A stretch of DNA of 13,229 nucleotides from Actinomycetota bacterium (GTDB lineage: Bacteria; Actinomycetota; Thermoleophilia; Solirubrobacterales; Thermoleophilaceae), in NCBI GenBank assembly GCA_005883295.1, contig VAWV01000182.1, forward strand, positions 1-13,229, read 5' to 3'. The position numbers and the translations under genes were made by a program. The notes under the pieces were generated by a model that worked only from the letters and a program-made list of their open reading frames with translations, searched no databases and was not told the DNA's origin. Positions 6,125 through 12,054 of the stretch are shown in pieces (within the stretch, counting starts at the first letter, position 1; each line of letters starts with the position of its first letter).

Positions 6125-6248
6125 GTGAGTAGTTCCCAGGAAAGCCGGAGCCAGCCGGCTTGTGACTCAAGTCACGATAAACCGGGATTCGGCAAGACGC
6201 CAGCCCTCCCTGCCGGAAGACGGCCCAACCGAGCGCGGCGACCGCGGC
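6125..6248 (-). promoter_or_regulatory. Leader region between clpP and the sigma-like gene
   Basis: This 124-base gap contains a 14-bp palindrome, GTGACT-CA-AGTCAC (6162-6175). A related copy, CTCAAGTGA (6120-6128), overlaps the TTG start, and a 6-bp hairpin (AGCCGG at 6143-6148, CCGGCT at 6155-6160) lies between them. I see no TTG-N17-TTAG promoter here, unlike other leaders in the window. An alternative-sigma or autoregulated promoter is possible but not shown. Confidence 0.4.
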
Positions 6249-6830
6249 CTAGTGGTGCTCGATGACCCGGTCGATCAGGCCGTACTCGACCGCCTCTTCG
6301 GGCTTGAAGTAGCGGTCGCGGTCCATGTCGTCGTGCACCTTCTCGACGGTCTGCTTCGTGTGCGTCGCGTAGATCTCGTCCATCCGGCTCCGGAGGTCGA
6401 GGATCTCCTGCGCGTGGATCTCGATGTCCGCCGACTGTCCCTGGTAGCCACCCGACGGCTGGTGGATGAGGATCCGGCTGTTGGGCAGCGCGAGGCGCTT
6501 GCCGGGAGTGCCGCCGGCGAGCAGTAGCGAGCCCATCGACATCGCCATGCCGAAGCAGATCGTGGTGACGTCGGGCTTGATGAACTGCATCGTGTCGTAG
6601 ATCGCGAGCCCGGCGTAGATCTGCCCGCCCGGCGAGTTGATGTAAAGCGAGATGTCCTTGTCCGGGTCCTCGGACTCGAGGTGCAGGAGCTGGGCCACGA
6701 TGAGGTTCGCGATCTGGTCATCGACGGGGTCACCCAGGAAGATGATCCGTTCGTTGAGCAGTCGCGAGTAGATGTCGAACGACCGCTCGCCGCGCGAGGT
6801 CTGCTCGACGACCATCGGAATCAGCGGCAT
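6249..6830 (-). CDS. clpP: ATP-dependent Clp protease proteolytic subunit ClpP
   Basis: Complete 193-residue serine protease subunit that forms the tetradecameric degradation chamber fed by ClpX or ClpC. The catalytic triad is Ser98 in GMAMSMGS, His123 in LIHQPSGG and Asp172 in MDRDRYF. Other family motifs are NERIIFLGDPVDD (26-38) and YINSPGG (63-69). ATG 6830 has GGAGG seven bases upstream. It is separated from the acetyltransferase gene by 66 bases, and minus-strand TAGACT at 6887-6882 could be a -10 element for its own promoter, though no matching -35 is evident. No clpX or second clpP is adjacent, so its partner lies elsewhere. Intact and highly conserved. Confidence 0.97.
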   Translation of the reverse strand: MPLIPMVVEQTSRGERSFDIYSRLLNERIIFLGDPVDDQIANLIVAQLLHLESEDPDKDISLYINSPGGQIYAGLAIYDTMQFIKPDVTTICFGMAMSMGSLLLAGGTPGKRLALPNSRILIHQPSGGYQGQSADIEIHAQEILDLRSRMDEIYATHTKQTVEKVHDDMDRDRYFKPEEAVEYGLIDRVIEHH

Positions 6831-6896
6831 TCCCAGACCTCCGGTGCAGGACGATTTCCGTGGCGACGCATTGAGCCGGCGAGTCTATCGGCCGCC

Positions 6897-7532
6897 CTAC
6901 CCGGCGAATTCGCCCGGCGGCGTGCGGAGCTCGGCGGTCGCGGGGTGCGGCGGGAAGTCGGAGCGGAGGACCTCCCACACGGCCACGTCGCCGTGCCGCC
7001 CGAACACCCACTCGGCCTCGCGCTCGACCCCCACCTTGCGCGCTCGCAGGTCCGGGCCGGCGCGCTCGGTCGCCTGCGTCGCGGCCACGTTCTCGACCGG
7101 GAAGCGGAGCGATATCCGGTTCAGTCCGAGCCCGTCGAACGCGTACGCGCACACGAGCGTCGCCGCCTCGGTGCCGTATCCCTGGCGGCGGTCGTCGGGG
7201 GAGAAGATCGCCACGCACAGCTCACCCGACGCGCGCGGCCAGGTGAGGTCGGCGAGATAGGCCTCGCCAATGCAGCGCCCGTCGCCGTCGGCGAGCCGCA
7301 CCTCGAAGCACAGGACCCGGCGCGCCACGTGCTCCTCGTACAGCGCCTCCCGGTACTCGGCGGACACGGGCGGCATCGTCCGCGTGTGAACGCCGTGCGC
7401 GAGGACGGGAGACCCGAGCATCATCGCCAGCATCGGGTCGTTGAACAGCGACCAGCGGGCCACGAACTCGTCGCGCCGCGGCGCGTTCAACACGACACTC
7501 TCGCCGGCGACTATCGACGCGCGCCCCTCCAT
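6897..7532 (-). CDS. GNAT-family N-acetyltransferase (RimJ/RimL-like)
   Basis: 211 residues with the GNAT fold. The acetyl-CoA-binding motif A is RRQGYGTEAATLVCAYAF (115-132), in which Arg/Gln-x-x-Gly-x-Gly contacts the pyrophosphate. It is followed by GLNRISLRF and ENVAATQATERAG (147-159), typical of RimJ/RimL-type enzymes that acetylate protein N-termini or small amines. The substrate is unknown. ATG 7532 lies 24 bases after the ribBA stop and has only a weak ribosome site, so coupling to ribBA is likely. The C-terminal tail after about 190 is Pro-rich and probably disordered. Confidence 0.88.
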   Translation of the reverse strand: MEGRASIVAGESVVLNAPRRDEFVARWSLFNDPMLAMMLGSPVLAHGVHTRTMPPVSAEYREALYEEHVARRVLCFEVRLADGDGRCIGEAYLADLTWPRASGELCVAIFSPDDRRQGYGTEAATLVCAYAFDGLGLNRISLRFPVENVAATQATERAGPDLRARKVGVEREAEWVFGRHGDVAVWEVLRSDFPPHPATAELRTPPGEFAG

Positions 7533-7556
7533 CCGCGCGGGCGAGTGTATGCGGTG

Positions 7557-8711
7557 CTAGGCGTCCGCGAGCAGCGACGCGATCGAGGGATCGTCCTCGG
7601 CGCTCTCCGCCACCGGCGTGACCAGCGGCACGCGCTCCGCGATCTCCAGGCCGAACCCGCCGAGAGCCGCGAAGCTCGCCGAGGTGTTCGACATCAGGCG
7701 CATCCGCCGGACGCCGATGTCCTGGAGGATCTGCGCCCCCAGACCGTGCTCGCGCCAGACGCGGTCCTTGTCGGGCTCCTCGCGCGCCTCGGTTGTCTCG
7801 TGGCGGCCGAACGCGTGCGACTCCGGTCCGCGCAGGTACACCAGCACCCCCTTGCCCTCGGCGGTGATCCGCCGGAGCGATGCGCGCAGCTTGGCCCCGC
7901 AGGTGCACAGCTGGCTCTGGAAGACGTCACCCGCGACGCACGCGCGATGCACTCGGGTGAGCACGGGCTCGTCGGGCCCGACCTCCCCCATCACCAGCGC
8001 CAGGTGCTCGCCCGGGTAAAGCGGCGAGCGGTACAGGTGGGACGTCCACGTGCCGTGCTCGGTCTTCACCCTGCTCTCGCGGACGCGCTCCACGATCCGC
8101 TCGTTGCGGTAGCGGTAGGCGATCAGATCGGCGACCGTGATGAGCGGCAGTCCGTGCTCGCGCGCGAACTGCTGCAGCTCGGGCATGCGCATCATGGTCC
8201 CGTCGTCGTTGTTCAGCTCGGCGAGCACGCCGGCGGGCTGCAGCTCGGCGAGCCGTGCGAGGTCGATCGCGGCCTCCGTGTGCCCGGCGCGCTTCAGCAC
8301 CCCGCCGTCGCGGTAGCGGAGCGGGAAGATGTGGCCGGGGCGGAGGAAGTCCTCAGCGCTCGTGTCGGGATCGGCAAGCGCGGTGACGGTCCGCGCGCGG
8401 TCCTCCGCCGACACGCCGGTCGTCGTCCCGTCGCGTGCATCGACCGACACCGTGAACGCCGTCCGCTTCGACTCGGTGTTCTGCTCGACCATCTGCGGCA
8501 GCTGGAGCTGGTCCAGCCGCTCGCCGGTCATCGGCTGGCAGATGATCCCGCTCGTGTGGCGGATCATGAAGGCGAGCTTCTCCGGCGTCGCCTTCTCGGC
8601 GGCCATGATCAGGTCCCCCTCGTTCTCGCGGTTCTCGTCGTCGGCGACGATCACGAGCTCGCCCGCGGCGATGGCGCGGAGACCCTCCTCGATTGAGGCC
8701 GTGGTGGTCAA
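7557..8711 (-). CDS. ribBA: RibBA-type protein: intact DHBP synthase, degenerate GTP cyclohydrolase II domain
   Basis: 384 residues. The N-terminal domain (1-200) is a complete 3,4-dihydroxy-2-butanone 4-phosphate synthase, which makes the four-carbon riboflavin precursor from ribulose 5-phosphate. It shows DDENRENEGDL (24-34), TGVSAEDRA (98-106) and RAGHTEAAIDL (141-151). The C-terminal domain keeps the GTP cyclohydrolase II zinc site (Cys258, Cys269, Cys271) and GAQILQDIGVRRMRLM. It lacks the catalytic EGRGIG block after LRG (residue 295), which is replaced by an unrelated acidic/basic stretch of about 27 residues. SNTSAS stands where TNNPxK is expected. GTP hydrolysis is therefore doubtful, reminiscent of the RibBX variants. 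TTG 8711 has AGGAGGG at ideal spacing. A candidate promoter with a palindrome lies just upstream. Confidence 0.85.
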   Translation of the reverse strand: MTTTASIEEGLRAIAAGELVIVADDENRENEGDLIMAAEKATPEKLAFMIRHTSGIICQPMTGERLDQLQLPQMVEQNTESKRTAFTVSVDARDGTTTGVSAEDRARTVTALADPDTSAEDFLRPGHIFPLRYRDGGVLKRAGHTEAAIDLARLAELQPAGVLAELNNDDGTMMRMPELQQFAREHGLPLITVADLIAYRYRNERIVERVRESRVKTEHGTWTSHLYRSPLYPGEHLALVMGEVGPDEPVLTRVHRACVAGDVFQSQLCTCGAKLRASLRRITAEGKGVLVYLRGPESHAFGRHETTEAREEPDKDRVWREHGLGAQILQDIGVRRMRLMSNTSASFAALGGFGLEIAERVPLVTPVAESAEDDPSIASLLADA

Positions 8712-8731
8712 CGAACCCTCCTGTCAGGCAA

Positions 8732-8761
8732 GTCTAACCGACTGGCTGACCGGCCAGTCAA
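8732..8761 (-). promoter_or_regulatory. Predicted ribBA promoter with overlapping palindrome
   Basis: Minus-strand TTGACT (8761-8756), an 18-base spacer and TTAGAC (8737-8732). The -35 overlaps the stop codon of the rhodanese gene. A perfect 7-bp inverted repeat (GACTGGC 8740-8746, GCCAGTC 8753-8759) fills the spacer and overlaps the -35, which is a typical repressor position. The gap is too short for an FMN riboswitch. Confidence 0.45.
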
Positions 8762-9111
8762 TGCTCGGCCACGTACCCACCATCGGGCTCGATCGGCAGT
8801 CCGCGCTCCACCCACGCCGTGATCCCGCCGGTCATGTTGTAGGCGTCCCAGCCGGCCGCCCGGAACGCCTGGGTGGCCATCGCGGAGCGCGCACCCAGAC
8901 GGCACTGGAAGACGATTGGCCGGTCCTTCGGCAGCTCGTCGGCGCGCCCGGCGAGCCGTTCGAGCTCGATGTGCCGCGCGCCCGCGATCCGGCCCGCCTC
9001 CCACTCGTACGGCTCGCGCACGTCCACCAGCTCGATCTCCCCGCCCTCGAGCCGCTCGCGCACCTGCTCGGGCGAGAGCTCGTGCGGAGGGTCGGTGAAG
9101 GTGCCGGGCAC
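8758..9111 (-). CDS. Single-domain rhodanese-like sulfurtransferase
   Basis: 117-residue GlpE-type rhodanese. The catalytic Cys70 opens the six-residue active loop CRLGAR-S (70-76), which carries a persulfide during sulfur transfer. ELVDVREPYEWEAGRIAGARHIEL (27-50) is the characteristic CH2A-like block. The C-terminal NMTGGITAWVERGLP (92-106) is the usual end of the domain. GTG 9111 has a strong GGAGGGG site six bases upstream, lying in the end of the VOC gene 3 bases before, so the two are coupled. Donor and acceptor are unknown. No molybdopterin or thiamine genes are nearby to suggest a pathway. Confidence 0.92.
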   Translation of the reverse strand: MPGTFTDPPHELSPEQVRERLEGGEIELVDVREPYEWEAGRIAGARHIELERLAGRADELPKDRPIVFQCRLGARSAMATQAFRAAGWDAYNMTGGITAWVERGLPIEPDGGYVAEH

Positions 9112-9114
9112 CGG

Positions 9115-9516
9115 TCACCCCTCCGGCGGCGCGTGGCAGACGGCCTCGATGTTGTTGCCATCCGGGTCGAACACGAAGGCGCCGTAGTAGGTCGGGTGGT
9201 AGTGCTCGCGGAGACCGGGCGGGCCGTTGTCCTCGCCGCCCGCGGCGAGCGCCGCCTCGTGGAAGCGGTGAACGCGGTCGCGGTCTGCCGCGTGGAACGC
9301 GATGTGGACCGGACCCGACGGCGCGTCGCCGCGGCCGGAGATCCAGAACTGCGGACGGCCGGCGACCCCGAAGCCGATGATCCCGCGCTCCTCGGCGAAG
9401 TCCATGGCCACGCCCATCCCGAGCGCCTCGAGCACCCGCTCGTAGAAGGCGCGGGAAGCGTCGAGGTCGTGCACCTCGATGATCGTGTGGTCGAGGGTGT
9501 AACGCGGCTCGGCCAT
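9115..9516 (-). CDS. VOC-family (glyoxalase-like) metalloprotein
   Basis: 133 residues with a complete glyoxalase/bleomycin-resistance fold. Likely metal ligands are His10 (LDHTIIEV), His71 (VHIAF) and Glu124 (GNNIEAV). YGAFVFDPDGNNIEAVCH (111-128) is the classic final strand. Members are small dioxygenases, isomerases or resistance proteins, and the substrate here is open. ATG 9516 follows the nagA stop by 11 bases and has a poor ribosome site, so it probably depends on coupling. It sits between nagA and the rhodanese gene in the same direction. Confidence 0.9.
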   Translation of the reverse strand: MAEPRYTLDHTIIEVHDLDASRAFYERVLEALGMGVAMDFAEERGIIGFGVAGRPQFWISGRGDAPSGPVHIAFHAADRDRVHRFHEAALAAGGEDNGPPGLREHYHPTYYGAFVFDPDGNNIEAVCHAPPEG

Positions 9517-9527
9517 TGAGGTCGAGG

Positions 9528-10634
9528 CTACACCCAGCGACCGCGGCGCATCACGCGCACGACTTCGATCGAGCGGGCGTCGAGCAGCACCAGGTCGGCC
9601 GGCGCGCCGGCGTCGAGCCTCGCCGAGCGGCCGATCAGCGACGCCGGCACCTCGGTGGCGGCCCGGATCGCGTCGCCGAGCGTGGCGGAGGTGAGCGAGG
9701 CCCACCCGCGGACGTGCGCGTCCAGCAACAGCCCGCCGCCCGCCAGCCGCCCGTCGAGCGTGCGCACCGAGCCGTCCTCGAGGCGCTCGATCTCGACGCC
9801 CGCCATCGTGTATCGACCGGCCGGCGCGCCGGCGCCCGGCGTCGAGTCGCTCACAAGCGCGACCCGGTCGCCCGCCGCCCGCCGCACGAGCTCGAGCGCC
9901 GGCGCCGAGAGGTGGACATTGTCGGCGAGGACCGTCACCAGCAGCCGCTCGTCCGTCAGAGCGGCGCCCGGCAGGTGCACCTCGCGATGGTGGATCGGAG
10001 CCATCGCGTTGAAGAGGTGGGTAACCATACGCGCGCCCGCGTCGACCGCCGCCCGCGTCTGCCAGGCGGTGGCGCCGGAGTGCCCGAGCGACACCGTCAC
10101 CCCCAGCCGGTCGAGCTCCGCGATCAGGCGCGCCGCGCCGTCCAGCTCCGGCGCGATGGTCACGACGCTCACCGCGGGCGACCGCATCCAGTCCGGCACC
10201 TCGGCGGGCACCGGCGCGATCCGCTCCGGCGGGTGCGCGCCCGCGTACTCACGGGAGATGAAGGGGCCCTCGATGTGAACGCCGGCCAGCGGCGACCCAG
10301 GGTCGGCGGCGCGGCGCTCCAGCTCCGGCATCACGCGGGCGGCGAGCTCGGCATTCGGGCTGGCCAGCGCAGCGAGGTAGCTGGTCACGCCGTGCTGCAG
10401 CAACGCCCGGTCGATGGCATCGAGCGAGTCCGGGCCGCCGGTCACGTCGTGCCCGGCCGCGCCGTTCACCTGCAGGTCCACCAGCCCCGGCGCCACCACA
10501 CCGGGGTGCTCTAGGTCAGCGGCGCGCGGCGGGTCGCCGAACCTGCAGGCGGCGATCCGCCCGCCGTCCTCCTCGACCTCGACCCATCCCTCGCGGAGAT
10601 CCCCCGCCGCCGCGAGCGTGCCGCTTACGAGCGT
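9528..10634 (-). CDS. nagA: N-acetylglucosamine-6-phosphate deacetylase
   Basis: Amidohydrolase that removes acetate from GlcNAc-6-phosphate in amino-sugar and cell-wall recycling. About 368 residues are visible. Metal and catalytic motifs are HIEGPF (120-125, Glu122), LGHSGAT (183-189, His185), THLFNAM (205-211, His206) and VSDSTPG with catalytic Asp263, preceded by APGLVDLQVNGAAGHD (48-63). The start is unclear. Homology begins at TLVSG, but no ATG, GTG or TTG occurs in frame there, and the first downstream candidate (GTG in VVAPG) would remove the N-terminal beta sandwich. I set the start at ACG 10634 only to mark where homology begins. An in-frame GTG about 100 bases upstream lies inside the SRPBCC gene. 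No nagB is nearby. Confidence 0.9.
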   Translation of the reverse strand, partial: TLVSGTLAAAGDLREGWVEVEEDGGRIAACRFGDPPRAADLEHPGVVAPGLVDLQVNGAAGHDVTGGPDSLDAIDRALLQHGVTSYLAALASPNAELAARVMPELERRAADPGSPLAGVHIEGPFISREYAGAHPPERIAPVPAEVPDWMRSPAVSVVTIAPELDGAARLIAELDRLGVTVSLGHSGATAWQTRAAVDAGARMVTHLFNAMAPIHHREVHLPGAALTDERLLVTVLADNVHLSAPALELVRRAAGDRVALVSDSTPGAGAPAGRYTMAGVEIERLEDGSVRTLDGRLAGGGLLLDAHVRGWASLTSATLGDAIRAATEVPASLIGRSARLDAGAPADLVLLDARSIEVVRVMRRGRWV

Positions 10635-11068
10635 TCGAGGTTCTCCTTCAGGCGCCCCAGGTTCTCCGTGACCGTCTTCGCCACGTCGCGGTTGATGAGG
10701 GGCGCCATGAGCCACCCGAACCCGAACGGGTTGGTGGTGAACTCGAACGTCACCTCGCTGCCCTCGCCCGCCTGCGCCACGGAGATCACGCCCGAGGGCT
10801 TGATCATCTTGCTCTCGATCGTCTCGAACGCGGACCTGCGGCCGGCGGGGTCGTGCTCGGTCACCTTCCACCGCATCGGGACCTTGCGGCCGCCACCGAC
10901 CACGCGGGTGTCGTCGACCTCGGTGCCCACGCGCGTGGGCCCCTCAGTGACGATCCGGCGGCTCTCTATCTGCGGCTGCCACTCGGGATGCTTGTTGAGG
11001 TCGTCCAGGTATGCGAAGACCTCGTCGGGCGGGCGGTTGATGTTGACGCTCTTCGTGATGGTTGCCAT
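10625..11068 (-). CDS. SRPBCC-family (polyketide cyclase/dehydrase-like) protein
   Basis: 147 residues forming a START/Bet v1-type hydrophobic ligand-binding fold. It begins TKSVNINRPPDEVFAYLDDLNKHPEW, with the helix-grip features PxxVFxYLxDxxxxPxW (13-30). Strands continue through GTEVDDTRVVGG and VPMRWKVTEHDP, and the long C-terminal helix (120-145) ends ENLGRLKENL, the usual lid. Such proteins bind lipids or aromatic compounds or act as cyclases; the ligand here is unknown. ATG 11068 is 10 bases after the ferritin-like remnant, with AGGA about 9 bases upstream. Its 3' end overlaps the region where nagA must start. Confidence 0.9.
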   Translation of the reverse strand: MATITKSVNINRPPDEVFAYLDDLNKHPEWQPQIESRRIVTEGPTRVGTEVDDTRVVGGGRKVPMRWKVTEHDPAGRRSAFETIESKMIKPSGVISVAQAGEGSEVTFEFTTNPFGFGWLMAPLINRDVAKTVTENLGRLKENLERS

Positions 11069-11078
11069 GACGCGGATC

Positions 11079-12006
11079 CTATGCGGCCGCCTGCGATGCT
11101 GACCACGCCTCGGGACCGGCACCGGCGAGCCGCGAGTCGCGCGGCGCGGCGGGCGCGACTCCGCCCCAGCCGGGCGTGCGGGCAGCGCGGTCGAGCGCGC
11201 GGTCGAGCGTGTCCTCCAGGAGCGTGAGGCCCTCCAGCCCGGGGATGTCCTGGATGGTGCGGTCGATCTCGCGCATGCCCTCGCGCCCCGCGGGCGAGTC
11301 GCCGAATCACACCCGCGCCGACCGGGGTCCAGAAGTTCTCGAAGATCCAGCGCACCACCTTGCGCGTGCGGCGCGGGGCGGCTGCCAGACGGGCCTTGCC
11401 CTGTGCCCGGTAGAAGGCGAAGTGCCGGCGCTCGTCCTGGATCACGCGCCGCAGCATCGTGTGGAGGACCGGGTGCTCGGAGCGGCGGATGAGCTGGTGG
11501 TAGCCGGTCAACGTCGTCAGCTCGTTGATCGCCCCCCACGTCATGTGCAGCGCGATGAAGTCCTTGAACAGCCACGAGCCGAGCATGGTCGGCAGGAGCG
11601 AGAGCTGGTGCCCCACGCCGAGCTCCTCGCGCACCCGCCGCGTCCGCGACACGCGTGTGGGCATCGGCGTGGACCCGTCCGGCAGCTTCGGCTCGGCGGG
11701 CACCTCGATGCCGTAGGCGCGCAGGAAGTCCGAGAAGGCCTCCCCGTGCCACAGCTCCTCGTAGACCCAGCACGCGAGGAACGCCGTGATCTGCGGATCG
11801 TTTGCCGCGCGCGTGGCCAGCAGGTCGCGCAGGTAGATCACCGTGTGGGTCTCGATGTCCATCATGTAGTGCATGGACATCACGTCCCCGTCCGAGAGCG
11901 GGTGGTTGGGGATGTCGTCCCAGTCCAGGTGGCTCAGGTCGAGCTTCTTGGACGCCCGCAGGTAGCGGTCGAGGTCGAAGTCGATGACGTGCTTCCGGGT
12001 GGCCAT
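11079..12006 (-). pseudogene. Diiron ferritin-like (AurF/desaturase-like) protein, frame-broken
   Basis: ATG 12006 with AAGGAGG just upstream begins a helical diiron protein. Metal-ligand pattern Glu52 (IETHT), Glu84 and His87 (YEELWHGEAF), Glu162 (NELTT), Glu192 and His195 (DERRHFAFYR) is that of ferritin-like oxygenases or desaturases. The frame holds to FENFWTPVGAGV (residue 233, nt 11308). It then becomes an Arg-rich shadow, while the adjacent frame resumes family-like sequence as FGDSPAGREGMREIDRTI and PGLEGLTLLEDTLDRAL to a stop at 11079. A short segment, perhaps 15-20 codons plus a frame change, seems lost at 11304-11310. The literal first frame instead runs to 10966 inside the SRPBCC gene. 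All four diiron helices precede the break, so a truncated active protein is conceivable. Confidence 0.75.
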
Positions 12007-12025
12007 CTCCCCTCCTTACGGGGGA

Positions 12026-12054
12026 CCCTAACTCTCGGATCAGGGGGGTTTCAA
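12026..12054 (-). promoter_or_regulatory. Predicted promoter of the ferritin-like gene
   Basis: Minus-strand TTGAAA (12054-12049), a 17-base spacer and TTAGGG (12031-12026). The -35 overlaps the stop codon of the ThDP-enzyme gene. It resembles the candidate promoters of marR and ribBA, and a strong ribosome site follows. Confidence 0.45.

Noticed and set aside
6681..8696. 671-codon open plus-strand frame opposite clpP, GNAT and ribBA
   Set aside because: It spans several well-supported genes and gaps, has no recognisable domain and has the Arg/His/Gly-rich composition of antisense shadow frames in GC-rich DNA.
8712..8757. FMN riboswitch upstream of ribBA
   Set aside because: Only 46 bases separate ribBA from the rhodanese gene, far too short, and no RFN conserved blocks are visible.
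9516..10514. 332-codon plus-strand frame opposite nagA
   Set aside because: nagA has all catalytic motifs on the other strand; the plus frame is Arg/His-rich with no motif.
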